Positions 46,602 to 58,387 of a DNA stretch of 64,000 nucleotides are shown here, in pieces. Position 1 is the first letter of the stretch; every line of letters begins with the position of its first letter. The stretch is from Luzula sylvatica (lineage: Eukaryota; Streptophyta; Magnoliopsida; Poales; Juncaceae). The translations under genes were made by a program, and so were the position numbers. The notes below the pieces were generated by a model. It made no database searches, was not told where the DNA came from, and was given only the letters and a program-made list of their open reading frames with translations. The stretch lies in assembly GCA_946800325.1 (NCBI GenBank), contig OX326956.1:73481087-73545086 (forward strand), read 5' to 3'.

Positions 46602-47692
46602 AAAGATCGTGCCATTTGGAGAAAGTATGAGAAAGTTACAATGTGATAATCTTCATATTCAATAATTCAGGATGAAATTACCAAAAAAACTGTATTTTCT
46701 GTTAATTCGGGTTCAAAATACATAATTTCCCAAATTCGTTCGCGCTGCTGTATTCCTCTCGACGGGGCGAGCGATTTTGATATAAAAATCGTGCCATATG
46801 GGGAAAGATTGAGAAAGCCACAATTGGACAATCTTCATATTCAATAATTCAAGAAAAATTACAAAAAAAACTGTGTTTTTTGTTAATTCGGGTTCAAAAT
46901 ACGTAATTTCCCAAATTCGGCCGCGCTGCTGCATTCCTCTCGTCGAGACGAGCGATTTTGATATAAAGATCGTGCCATTTGGAGAAAGTATGAGAAAGTT
47001 ACAATGTGATAATCTTCATATTCAATAATTCAGGATGAAATTACCAAAAAAACTGTATTTTCTGTTAATTCGGGTTCAAAATACATAATTTCCCAAATTC
47101 GTTCGCGTTGCTGTATTCCTCTCGCCGGGGCGAGCGATTTTGATATAAAAATCGTGCCATTTGGAGAAAGATTGAGAAAGCCACAATTGGACAATCTTCA
47201 TATTCAATAATTCAAGAAGAAATTACAAAAAAAACTGTGTTTTTTGTTAATTCGGGTTCAAAATACGTAATTTCCCAAATTCGACCGCGGTGCTGCATTC
47301 CTCTCGTCGAGGCGAGCGATTTTGATATAAAGATCGTGCCATTTGGAGAAAGTATGAGAAAGTTACAATGTGATAATCTTCATATTCAATAATTCAGGAT
47401 GAAATTACCAAAAAAACTGTATTTTCTGTTAATTCGGGTCCAAAATACATAATTTCCCAAATTCGTTCACGGTGCTGCTTTCCTCTCGTCGAGGCAAGCG
47501 ATTTTGATATAAAAATCGTGCCATTTGGAGAAAGTATGAGAAAGTTACAATGTGATAATCTTCATATTCAATAATTCATGATGAAATTTCAAAAAAAACT
47601 ATGTTTTTTGTTAATTCGGGTTCAAAATACGTAATTTCCCAAATTCGGCCGCGCTGCTGCATTCCTCTCGTCGAGGCGAGCGATTTTGATAT
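46602..47692. repeat. 6-mer tandem repeat, copy 2 (1091 bp)
   Basis: Second copy of 45511-46601. Visible differences include CTCGACGGGGCGAG near 46757 for CTCGCCGGGGCGAG, CGTCGAGACGAG near 46941 where copy 1 has CGTCGAGTCGAG, and CATGATG near 45950 in copy 1 where copy 2 has CAGGATG. Confidence 0.88.
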
Positions 47693-48785
47693 AAAGATCG
47701 TGCCATTTGGAGAAAGTATGAGAAAGTTACAATGTGATAATCTTCATATTCAATAATTCAGGATGAAATTACCAAAAAAACTGTATTTTCTGTTAATTCG
47801 GGTTCAAAATACATAATTTCCCAAATTCGTTCGCGCTGCTGTATTCCTCTCGCCGGGGCGAGCGATTTTGATATAAAAATCGTGCCATTTGGGGAAAGAT
47901 TGAGAAAGCCACAATTGGACAATCTTCATATTCAATAATTCAAGAAGAAATTACAAAAAAAACTGTGTTTTTTGTTAATTCGGGTTCAAAATACGTAATT
48001 TCCCAAATTCGGCCGCGCTGCTGCATTCCTCTCGTCGAGGCGAGCGATTTTGATATAAAGATCGTGCCATTTGGAGAAAGTATGAGAAAGTTACAATGTG
48101 ATAATCTTCATATTCAATAATTCAGGATGAAATTACCAAAAAAAACTGTATTTTCAGTTAATTCGGGTTCAAAATACATAATTTCCCAAATTCGTTCGCG
48201 CTGCTGTATTCCTCTCGCCGGGGCGAGCGATTTTGATATAAAAATCGTGCCATTTGGAGAAAGATTGAGAAAGCCACAATTGGACAATCTTCATATTCAA
48301 TAATTCAAGAAGAAATTACAAAAAAAACTGTGTTTTTTGTTAATTCGGGTTCAAAATACGTAATTTCCCAAATTCGGCCGGGCTGCTGCATTCCTCTCGT
48401 CGAGGCGAGAGATTTTGATATAAAGATCGTGCCATTTGGAGAAAGTATGAGAAAGTTACAATGTGATAATCTTCATATTCAATAATTCAGGATGAAATTA
48501 CCAAAAAAACTGTATTTTCTGTTAATTCGGGTTCAAAATACATAATTTCCCAAATTCGTTCGCGCTGCTGTATTCCTTTCGCCGGGACGAGCGATTTTGA
48601 TATAAAAATCGTGCTATTTGGAGAAAGATTGAGAAAGCCACAATTGGACAATCTTCATATTCAATAATTCAAGAAGAAATTACAAAAAAAACTGTGTTTT
48701 TTGTTAATTCGGGTTCAAAATATGTAATTTCCCAAATTCGGCCGCGATGCTGCATTCCTCTCGTCGAGGCGAGCGATTTTGATAT
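47329..48785. repeat. 8-mer tandem repeat, copy 1 (1457 bp)
   Basis: Eight monomers repeated at an offset of 1457 bp: GGGTCC/GCTTTCC monomer, AAACTATG monomer at 47599 and 49056, GGGGAAAG monomer, and the TTTTCAGTTAATTCGGG monomer (CAGTTA at 48155 and 49612). The extra base over 8 x 182 is an added A in the tract of that last monomer. Confidence 0.88.
47875..48056 (+). repeat. Type B monomer, representative copy
   Basis: Type B starts AAAAATCGTGCC and carries GATTGAGAAAGCCACAATTGG, CAAGAAGAAATTAC, an A8..T6 inverted repeat around CTGTG, ACGTAATTTCCC, GGCCGCGCTGCTGCATTCC and CTCGTCGAGGCGAG. It differs from type A at many fixed positions, so A and B are old, separately maintained variants. This copy has the GGGGAAAG variant near its start. 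Subvariants include GTGCTATTTGG, AAAACCACAATTGG with AACCTTC, AAATCCAC, CAACAAG with GTAAATTCGGG, and GGCCGGGCTG. Confidence 0.95.
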
Positions 48786-50242
48786 AAAGATCGTGCCATT
48801 TGGAGAAAGTATGAGAAAGTTACAATGTGATAATCTTCATATTCAATAATTCAGGATGAAATTACCAAAAAAACTGTATTTTCTGTTAATTCGGGTCCAA
48901 AATACATAATTTCCCAAATTCATTCGCGGTGCTGCTTTCCTCTCGTCGAGGCGAGCGATTTTGATATAAAGATCGTGCCATTTGGAGAAAGTATGAGAAA
49001 GTTACAATGTGATAATCTTCATATTCAATAATTCATGATGAAATTTCAAAAAAAACTATGTTTTTTGTTAATTCGGGTTCAAAATACGTAATTTCCCAAA
49101 TTCGGCAGCGCTGCTGCATTCCTCTCGTCGAGGCGAGCGATTTTGATATAAAGATCGTGCCATTTGGAGAAAGTATGAGAAAGTTACAATGTGATAATCT
49201 TCATATTCAATAATTCAGGATGAAATTACCAAAAAAACTGTATTTTCTGTTAATTCGGGTTCAAAATACATAATTTCCCAAATTCGTTCGCGCTGCTGTA
49301 TTCCTCTCGCCGGGGCGAGCGATTTTGATATAAAAATCGTGCCATTTGGGGAAAGATTGAGAAAGCCACAATTGGACAATCTTCATATTCAATAATTCAA
49401 GAAGAAATTACAAAAAAAACTGTGTTTTTTGTTAATTCGGGTTCAAAATACGTAATTTCCCAAATTCGGCCGCGCTGCTGCATTCCTCTCGTCGAGGCGA
49501 GCGATTTTGATATAAAGATCGTGCCATTTGGAGAAAGTATGAGAAAGTTACAATGTGATAATCTTCATATTCAATAATTCAGGACGAAATTACCAAAAAA
49601 AACTGTATTTTCAGTTAATTCGGGTTCAAAATACATAATTTCCCAAATTCGTTCGCGCTGCTGTATTCCTCTCGCCGGGGCGAGCGATTTTGATATAAAA
49701 ATCGTGCCATTTGGAGAAAGATTGAGAAAGCCACAATTGGACAATCTTCATATTCAATAATTCAAGAAGAAATTACAAAAAAAACTGTGTTTTTTGTTAA
49801 TTCGGGTTCAAAATACGTAATTTCCCAAATTCGGCCAGGCTGCTGCATTCCTCTCGTCGAGGCGAGAGATTTTGATATAAAGATCGTGCCATTTGGAGAA
49901 AGTATGAGAAAGTTACAATGTGATAATCTTCATATTCAATAATTCAGGATGAAATTACCAAAAAAACTGTATTTTCTGTTAATTCGGGTTCAAAATACAT
50001 AATTTCCCAAATTCGTTCGCGCTGCTGTATTCCTTTCGCCGGGACGAGCGATTTTGATATAAAAATCGTGCTATTTGGAGAAAGATTGAGAAAGCCACAA
50101 TTGGACAATCTTCATATTCAATAATTCAAGAAGAAATTACAAAAAAAACTGTGTTTTTTGTTAATTCGGGTTCAAAATATGTAATTTCCCAAATTCGGCC
50201 GCGATGCTGCATTCCTCTCGTCGAGGCGAGCGATTTTGATAT
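48786..50242. repeat. 8-mer tandem repeat, copy 2 (1457 bp)
   Basis: Second copy of 47329-48785, with AAATTCATTCGCGG near 48920 where copy 1 has GTTCACGG, CGGCAGCGC near 49105, and CAGGACGAAATT near 49582. The TTTTCAGTTAA monomer starting at 49514 also opens the next HOR family. Confidence 0.88.
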
Positions 50243-51278
50243 AAAGATCGTGCCATTTGGAGAAAGTATGAGAAAGTTACAATGTCATAATCTTCATATT
50301 CAATAATTCAGGATGAAATTACCAAAAAAACTGTATTTTCTGTTAATTCGGGTTCAAAATACATAATTTCCCAAATTCGTTCCCGCTGCTGTATTCCTCT
50401 CGCCGGGGCGAGCGATTTTGATATAAAAATCGTGCCATTTGGAGAAAGATTGAGAAAACCACAATTGGACAACCTTCATATTCAATAATTCAAGATGAAA
50501 TTACAAAAAAAACTGTGTTTTTTGTTAATTCGGGTACAAAATAGGTAATTTCCCAAATTCGGCCGCGGTGCTGCATTCCTCTCGTCGAGGCGAGCGATTT
50601 TGATATAAAGATCGTGCCATTTGGAGAAAGTATGAGAAAGTTACAATGTGATAATCTTCATATTCAATAATTCAGGATGAAATTACCAAAAAAACTGTAT
50701 TTTCTGTTAATTCGGGTTCAAAATACAAAATTTCCCAAATTCGTTCGCGCTGCTGTATTTCTCTCGCCGGGGCGAGCGATTTTGATATAAAAATCGTGCC
50801 ATTTGGAGAAAGATTGAGAAAGCCACAATTGGACAATCTTCATATTCAATAATTCAAGAAGAAATTACAAAAAAAACTGTGCTTTTTGTTAATTCGGGTT
50901 CAAAATACGTAATTTCCCAAATTCGACCGCGCTGCTGCATTCCTCTCGTCGAGGCGAGCGATTTTGATATAAAGATCGTGCCATTTGGAGAAAGTATGAG
51001 AAAGTTACAATGTGATAATCTTCATATTCAATAATTCAGGATGAAATTACCAAAAAAACTGTATTTTCTGTTAATTCGGGTCCAAAATACATAATTTCCC
51101 AAATTCGTTCGCGGCGAAAGTATGAGAAAGTTACAATGTGATAATCTTCATATTCAATAATTCATGATGAAATTACCAAAAAAACTGTGTTTTTTGTTAA
51201 TTCGGGTTCAAAATACGTAATTTCCCAAATTCGGCCGCGCTGCTGCATTCCTCTCGTCGAGGCGAGCGATTTTGATAT
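49514..51278. repeat. Decamer HOR, unit 1 (1765 bp, with fused monomer)
   Basis: Starts at the TTTTCAGTTAA monomer and ends with a fused A'-C pair. Ordered marks: TTTTCAGTTAA, GGCCAGGCTGC, TTTCGCCGGGACG, GTCATAATC, AACCTTC with GGGTACAAAATAGG, ACAAAATTTCCC with GTATTTCTCTCG, CTGTGCTTTTTG, GGGTCC, then the GCGGCGAAAG junction at 51111. Length is 10 x 182 minus 56 plus 1. Confidence 0.88.
50971..51278 (+). repeat. Fused A'-C pair with 57-bp deletion (unit 1)
   Basis: An A' monomer runs to TTCGCGG and then jumps directly to CGAAAGTATGAGAAAG of the following C monomer, losing the GC island, the dyads and the start of the next monomer. By alignment with intact neighbours about 57 bp are missing and one C is added, giving 308 bp in place of 364. 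This removes one set of dyads per decamer. Confidence 0.9.
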
Positions 51279-53099
51279 AAAGATCGTGCCATTTGGAGAA
51301 AGTATGAGAAAGTTACAATGTGATAATCTTCATATTCAATAATTCAGGATGAAATTACCAAAAAAAACTGTATTTTCAGTTAATTCGGGTTCAAAATACA
51401 TAATTTCCCAAATTCGTTCGCGCTGCTGTATTCCTCTCGCCGGGGCGAGCGATTTTGATATAAAAATCGTGCCATTTGGAGAAAGATTGAGAAAGCCACA
51501 ATTGGACAATCTTCATATTCAATAATTCAAGAAGAAATTACAAAAAAAACTGTGTTTTTTGTTAATTCGGGTTCAAAATACGTAATTTCCCAAATTCGGC
51601 CAGGCTGCTGCATTCCTCTCGTCGAGGCGAGAGATTTTGATATAAAGATCGTGCCATTTGGAGAAAGTATGAGAAAGTTACAATGTGATAATCTTCATAT
51701 TCAATAATTCAGGATGAAATTACCAAAAAAACTGTATTTTCTGTTAATTCGGGTTCAAAATACATAATTTCCCAAATTCGTTCGCGCTGCTGTATTCCTT
51801 TCGCCGGGACGAGCGATTTTGATATAAAAATCGTGCTATTTGGAGAAAGATTGAGAAAGCCACAATTGGACAATCTTCATATTCAACAATTCAAGAAGAA
51901 ATTACAAAAAAAACTGTGTTTTTTGTTAATTCGGGTTCAAAATATGTAATTTCCCAAATTCGGCCGCGATGCTGCATTCCTCTCGTCGAGGCGAGCGATT
52001 TTGATATAAAGATCGTGCCATTTGGAGAAAGTATGAGAAAGTTACAATGTCATAATCTTCAAATTCAATAATTCAGGATGAAATTACCAAAAAAACTGTA
52101 TTTTCTGTTAATTCGGGTTCAAAATACATAATTTCCCAAATTCGTTCGCGCTGCTGTATTCCTCTCGCCGGGGCGAGCGATTTTGATATAAAAATCGTGC
52201 CATTTGGAGAAAGATTGAGAAAACCACAATTGGACAACCTTCATATTCAATAATTCAAGATGAAATTACAAAAAAAACTGTGTTTTTTGTTAATTCGGGT
52301 ACAAAATAGGTAATTTCACAAATTCGGCCGCGCTGCTGCATTCCTCTCGTCGAGGCGAGCGATTTTGATATAAAGATCGTGCCATTTGGAGAAAGTATGA
52401 GAAAGTTACAATGTGATAATCTTCATATTCAATAATTCAGGATGAAATTACCAAAAAAACTGTATTTTCTGTTAATTCGGGTTCAAAATACAAAATTTCC
52501 CAAATTCGTTCGCGCTGCTGTATTTCTCTCGCCGGGGCGAGCGATTTTGATATAAAAATCGTGCCATTTGGAGAAAGATTGAGAAAGCCACAATTGGACA
52601 ATCTTCATATTCAATAATTCAAGAAGAAATTACAAAAAAAACTGTGTTTTTTGTTAATTCGGGTTCAAAATATGTAATTTCCCAAATTCGGCCGCGATGC
52701 TGCATTCCTCTCGTCGAGGCGAGCGATTTTGATATAAAGATCGTGCCATTTGGAGAAAGTATGAGAAAGTTACAATGTCATAATCTTCAAATTCAATAAT
52801 TCAGGATGAAATTACCAAAAAAACTGTATTTTCTGTTAATTCGGGTTCAAAATACATAATTTCCCAAATTCGTTCGCGCTGCTGTATTCCTCTCGCCGGG
52901 GCGAGCGATTTTGATATAAAAATCGTGCCATTTGGAGAAAGATTGAGAAAACCACAATTGGACAACCTTCATATTCAATAATTCAAGATGAAATTACAAA
53001 AAAAACTGTGTTTTTTGTTAATTCGGGTACAAAATAGGTAATTTCCCAAATTCGGCCGCGCTGCTGCATTCCTCTCGTCGAGGCGAGCGATTTTGATAT
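51279..53099. repeat. Decamer HOR, unit 2 (1821 bp, no fused monomer)
   Basis: Begins like unit 1 (TTTTCAGTTAA at 51371, GGCCAGG, GTCATAATC at 52049, GGGTACAAAATAGG), but after the GTATTTCTCTCG monomer it steps back and repeats the GTCATAATC/GGGTACAAAATAGG dimer (52736-53099). It lacks the GGGTCC monomer and the 57-bp deletion, hence 1821 bp instead of 1765. Confidence 0.85.
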
Positions 53100-54864
53100 A
53101 AAGATCGTGCCATTTGGAGAAAGTATGAGAAAGTTACAATGTGATAATCTTCATATTCAATAATTCAGGATGAAATTACCAAAAAAAACTGTATTTTCAG
53201 TTAATTCGGGTTCAAAATACATAATTTCCCAAATTCGTTCGCGCTGCTGTATTCCTCTCGCCGGGGCGAGCGATTTTGATATAAAAATCGTGCCATTTGG
53301 AGAAAGATTGAGAAAGCCACAATTGGACAATCTTCATATTCAATAATTCAAGAAGAAATTACAAAAAAAACTGTGTTTTTTGTTAATTCGGGTTCAAAAT
53401 ACGTAATTTCCCAAATTCGGCCAGGCTGCTGCATTCCTCTCGTCGAGGCGAGAGATTTTGATATAAAGATCGTGCCATTTGGAGAAAGTATGAGAAAGTT
53501 ACAATGTGATAATCTTCATATTCAATAATTCAGGATGAAATTACCAAAAAAAATGTATTTTCTGTTAATTCGGGTTCAAAATACATAATTTCCCAAATTC
53601 GTTCGCGCTGCTGTATTCCTTTCTGCGGGACGAGCGATTTTGATATAAAAATCGTGCTATTTGGAGAAAGATTGAGAAAGCCACAATTGGACAATCTTCA
53701 TATTCAATAATTCAAGAAGAAATTACAAAAAAAACTGTGTTTTTTGTTAATTCGGGTTCAAAATATGTAATTTCCCAAATTCGGCCGCGATGCTGCATTC
53801 CTCTCGTCGAGGCGAGCGATTTTGATATAAAGATCGTGCCATTTGGAGAAAGTATGAGAAAGTTACAATGTCATAATCTTCATATTCAATAATTCAGGAT
53901 GAAATTACCAAAAAAACTGTATTTTCTGTTAATTCGGGTTCAAAATACATAATTTCCCAAATTCGTTCCCGCTGCTGTATTCCTCTCGCCGGGGCGAGCG
54001 ATTTTGATATAAAAATCGTGCCATTTGGAGAAAGATTGAGAAAACCACAATTGGACAACCTTCATATTCAATAATTCAAGATGAAATTACAAAAAAAACT
54101 GTGTTTTTTGTTAATTCGGGTACAAAATAGGTAATTTCCCAAATTCGGCCGCGTTGCTGCATTCCTCTCGTCGAGGCGAGCGATTTTGATATAAAGATCG
54201 TGCCATTTGGAGAAAGTATGAGAAAGTTACAATGTGATAATCTTCATATTCAATAATTCAGGATGAAATTACCAAAAAAACTGTATTTTCTGTTAATTCG
54301 GGTTCAAAATACAAAATTTCCCAAATTCGTTCGCGCTGCTGTATTTCTCTCGCCGGGGCGAGCGATTTTGATATAAAAATCGTGCCATTTGGAGAAAGAT
54401 TGAGAAAGCCACAATTGGACAATCTTCATATTCAATAATTCAAGAAGAAATTACAAAAAAAACTGTGCTTTTTGTTAATTCGGGTTCAAAATACGTAATT
54501 TCCCAAATTCGACCGCGCTGCTGCATTCCTCTCGTCGAGGCGAGCGATTTTGATATAAAGATCGTGCCATTTGGAGAAAGTATGAGAAAGTTACAATGTG
54601 ATAATCTTCATATTCAATAATTCAGGATGAAATTACCAAAAAAACTGTATTTTCTATTAATTCGGGTCCAAAATACATAATTTCCCAAATTCGTTCGCGG
54701 CGAAAGTATGAGAAAGTTACAATGTGATAATCTTCATATTCAATAATTCATGATGAAATTACCAAAAAAACTGTGTTTTTTGTTAATTCGGGTTCAAAAT
54801 ACGTAATTTCCCAAATTCGGCCGCGCTGCTGCATTCCTCTCGTCGAGGCGAGCGATTTTGATAT
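53100..54864. repeat. Decamer HOR, unit 3 (1765 bp)
   Basis: Same layout as unit 1, with the GCGGCGAAAG junction at 54697. It contains AAAAAAAATGTATT near 53545 and TTTCTGCGGGACG near 53620, plus TTTCTATTAATTCGG near 54652. All three marks recur exactly 3523 bp later. Confidence 0.88.
54557..54864 (+). repeat. Fused A'-C pair (unit 3)
   Basis: The same GCGGCGAAAG junction at 54697, with the extra mark TTTCTATTAATTCGG. The identical breakpoint shows descent from one deletion. Confidence 0.9.
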
Positions 54865-56629
54865 AAAGATCGTGCCATTTGGAGAAAGTATGAGAAAGTT
54901 ACAATGTGATAATCTTCATATTCAATAATTCAGGATGAAATGACCAAAAAAAACTGTATTTTCAGTTAATTCGGGTTCAAAATACATAATTTCCCAAATT
55001 CGTTCGCGCTGCTGTATTCCTCTCGCCGGGGCGAGCGATTTTGATATAAAAATAGTGCCATTTGGAGAAAGATTGAGAAAGCCACAATTGGACAATCTTC
55101 ATATTCAATAATTCAAGAAGAAATTACAAAAAAAACTGTGTTTTTTGTTAATTCGGGTTCAAAATACGTAATTTCCCAAATTCGGCCAGGCTGCTGCATT
55201 CCTCTCGTCGAGGCGAGAGATTTTGATATAAAGATCGTGCCATTTGGAGAAAGTATGAGAAAGTTACAATGTGATAATCTTCATATTCAATAATTCAGGA
55301 TGAAATTACCAAAAAAACTGTATTTTCTGTTAATTCGGGTTCAAAATACATAATTTCCCAAATTCGTTCGCGCTGCTGTATTCCTTTCGCCGGGACGAGC
55401 GATTTTGATATAAAAATCGTGCTATTTGGAGAAAGATTGAGAAAGCCACAATTGGACAATCTTCATATTCAATAATTCAAGAAGAAATTACAAAAAAAAC
55501 TGTGTTTTTTGTTAATTCGGGTTCAAAATATGTAATTTCCCAAATTCGGCCGCGATGCTGCATTCCTCTCGTCGAGGCGAGCGATTTTGATATAAAGATC
55601 GTGCCATTTGGAGAAAGTATGAGAAAGTTACAATGTCATAATCTTCAAATTCAATAATTCAGGATGAAATTACCAAAAAAACTGTATTTTCTGTTAATTC
55701 GGGTTCAAAATACATAATTTCCCAAATTCGTTCGCGCTGCTGTATTCCTCTCGCCGGGGCGAGCGATTTTGATATAAAAATCGTGCCATTTGGAGAAAGA
55801 TTGAGAAAACCACAATTGGACAACCTTCATATTCAATAATTCAAGAAGAAATTACAAAAAAAACTGTGTTTTTTGTTAATTCGGGTTCAAAATATGTAAT
55901 TTCCCAAATTCGGCCGCGATGCTGCATTCCTCTCGTCGAGGCGAGCGATTTTGATATAAAGATCGTGCCATTTGGAGAAAGTATGAGAAAGTTACAATGT
56001 GATAATCTTCATATTCAATAATTCAGGATGAAATTACCAAAAAAACTGTATTTTCTGTTAATTCGGGTTCAAAATACAAAATTTCCCAAATTCGTTCGCG
56101 CTGCTGTATTTCTCTCGCCGGGGCGAGCGATTTTGATATAAAAATCGTGCCATTTGGAGAAAGATTGAGAAAGCCACAATTGGACAATCTTCATATTCAA
56201 TAATTCAAGAAGAAATTACAAAAAAAACTGTGCTTTTTGTTAATTCGGGTTCAAAATACGTAATTTCCCAAATTCGACCGCGCTGCTGCATTCCTCTCGT
56301 CGAGGCGAGCGATTTTGATATAAAGATCGTGCCATTTGGAGAAAGTATGAGAAAGTTACAATGTGATAATCTTCATATTCAATAATTCAGGATGAAATTA
56401 CCAAAAAAACTGTATTTTCTGTTAATTCGGGTCCAAAATACATAATTTCCCAAATTCGTTCGCGGCGAAAGTATGAGAAAGTTACAATGTGATAATCTTC
56501 ATATTCAATAATTCATGATGAAATTACCAAAAAAACTGTGTTTTTTGTTAATTCGGGTTCAAAATACGTAATTTCCCAAATTCGGCCGCGCTGCTGCATT
56601 CCTCTCGTCGAGGCGAGCGATTTTGATAT
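54865..56629. repeat. Decamer HOR, unit 4 (1765 bp)
   Basis: Starts with a CAGGATGAAATGACC, TTTTCAGTTAA monomer; junction at 56462. It has AAAAATAGTGCC near 55050, and AACCTTC followed by AAGAAGAAATT rather than AAGATG near 55828, showing replacement of the GGGTACAAAATAGG monomer. Confidence 0.88.
56322..56629 (+). repeat. Fused A'-C pair (unit 4)
   Basis: Same junction at 56462. It keeps TTTTCTGTTAATTCGGG, as in unit 1, without the CTATTAA change. Confidence 0.9.
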
Positions 56630-58387
56630 AAAGATAGTGCCATTTGGAGAAAGTCTGAGAAAATTACAATGTGATAATCTTCATATTCAATAATTCAGGA
56701 TGAAATTACCAAAAACACTGTATTTTCTGTTAATTCGGGTTCAAAATACATAATTTCCCAAATTCGTTCGCGCTTTCCTCTCGCCGGGGCGAGCGATTTT
56801 GATATAAAAATCGTGCCATTTGGGGAAAGATTGAGAAAGCCACAATTGGACAATCTTCATATTCAATAATTCAAGAAGAAATTACAAAAAAAACTGTGTT
56901 TTTTGTTAATTCGGGTTCAAAATACGTAATTTCCCAAATTCGGCCGCGTCGCTTCATTCCTCTCGTCGAGGCGAGCGATTTTGATATAAAGATCGTGCCA
57001 TTTGGAGAAAGTATGAGAAAGTTACAATGTGATAATCTTCATATTCAATAATTCAGGATGAAATTACCAAAAAAAATGTATTTTCTGTTAATTCGGGTTC
57101 AAAATACATAATTTCCCAAATTCGTTCGCGCTGCTGTATTCCTTTCTGCGGGACGAGCGATTTTGATATAAAAATCGTGCTATTTGGAGAAAGATTGAGA
57201 AAGCCACAATTGGACAATCTTCATATTCAATAATTCAAGAAGAAATTACAAAAAAAACTGTGTTTTTTGTTAATTCGGGTTCAAAATATGTAATTTCCCA
57301 AATTCGGCCGCGATGCTGCATTCCTCTCGTCGAGGCGAGCGATTTTGATATAAAGATCGTGCCATTTGGAGAAAGTATGAGAAAGTTACAATGTCATAAT
57401 CTTCATATTCAATAATTCAGGATGAAATTACCAAAAAAACTGTATTTTCTGTTAATTCGGGTTCAAAATACATAATTTCCCAAATTCGTTCCCGCTGCTG
57501 TATTCCTCTCGCCGGGGCGAGCGATTTTGATATAAAAATCGTGCCATTTGGAGAAAGATTGAGAAAACCACAATTGGACAACCTTCATATTCAATAATTC
57601 AAGATGAAATTACAAAAAAAACTGTGTTTTTTGTTAATTCGGGTACAAAATAGGTAATTTCCCAAATTCGGCCGCGTTGCTGCATTCCTCTCGTCGAGGC
57701 GAGCGATTTTGATATAAAGATCGTGCCATTTGGAGAAAGTATGAGAAAGTTACAATGTGATAATCTTCATATTCAATAATTCAGGATGAAATTACCAAAA
57801 AAACTGTATTTTCTGTTAATTCGGGTTCAAAATACAAAATTTCCCAAATTCGTTCGCGCTGCTGTATTTCTCTCGCCGGGGCGAGCGATTTTGATATAAA
57901 AATCGTGCCATTTGGAGAAAGATTGAGAAAGCCACAATTGGACAATCTTCATATTCAATAATTCAAGAAGAAATTACAAAAAAAACTGTGCTTTTTGTTA
58001 ATTCGGGTTCAAAATACGTAATTTCCCAAATTCGACCGCGCTGCTGCATTCCTCTCGTCGAGGCGAGCGATTTTGATATAAAGATCGTGCCATTTGGAGA
58101 AAGTATGAGAAAGTTACAATGTGATAATCTTCATATTCAATAATTCAGGATGAAATTACCAAAAAAACTGTATTTTCTATTAATTCGGGTCCAAAATACA
58201 TAATTTCCCAAATTCGTTCGCGGCGAAAGTATGAGAAAGTTACAATGTGATAATCTTCATATTCAATAATTCATGATGAAATTACCAAAAAAACTGTGTT
58301 TTTTGTTAATTCGGGTTCAAAATACGTAATTTCCCAAATTCGGCCGCGCTGCTGCATTCCTCTCGTCGAGGCGAGCGATTTTGATAT
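56630..58387. repeat. Decamer HOR, unit 5 (1758 bp)
   Basis: The opening monomer is different: AAAGATAGTGCC, GTCTGAGAAAATTAC, CCAAAAACACTG and a 6-bp loss giving GCGCTTTCCTCTCG near 56769. The following B has CGTCGCTTCATTCC. From 56988 on it repeats unit 3. Junction at 58220. Confidence 0.88.
58080..58387 (+). repeat. Fused A'-C pair (unit 5)
   Basis: Same junction at 58220, with the CTATTAA change of unit 3, as expected from the 3523-bp duplication. Confidence 0.9.

Larger units (their letters stand above)
53465..56987. repeat. 3523-bp super-unit, copy 1
   Basis: A 20-monomer block made of decamer units 3-4 and the start of 5. It recurs directly downstream with constant offset 3523: TTCTGCGGGA at 53621 and 57144, junctions at 54697/58220 and 56462/59985, TCAG of TTTTCAGTTAA at 54962 and 58485. 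Length equals 20 x 182 minus two 56-bp fusions, minus 6, plus 1. Confidence 0.93.

Noticed and set aside
45622..46934. 73-codon open frames on the - strand (45622-45843 and 46713-46934)
   Set aside because: Both lie in the duplicated 6-mer and result from the one-base loss in CAAGAAAAATTAC; they are copies of a repeat variant, not genes.
51111..51120. Insertion of a mobile element at the GCGGCGAAAG junction
   Set aside because: The junction is a loss of about 57 bp with one added C; there is no foreign sequence and no target-site duplication.
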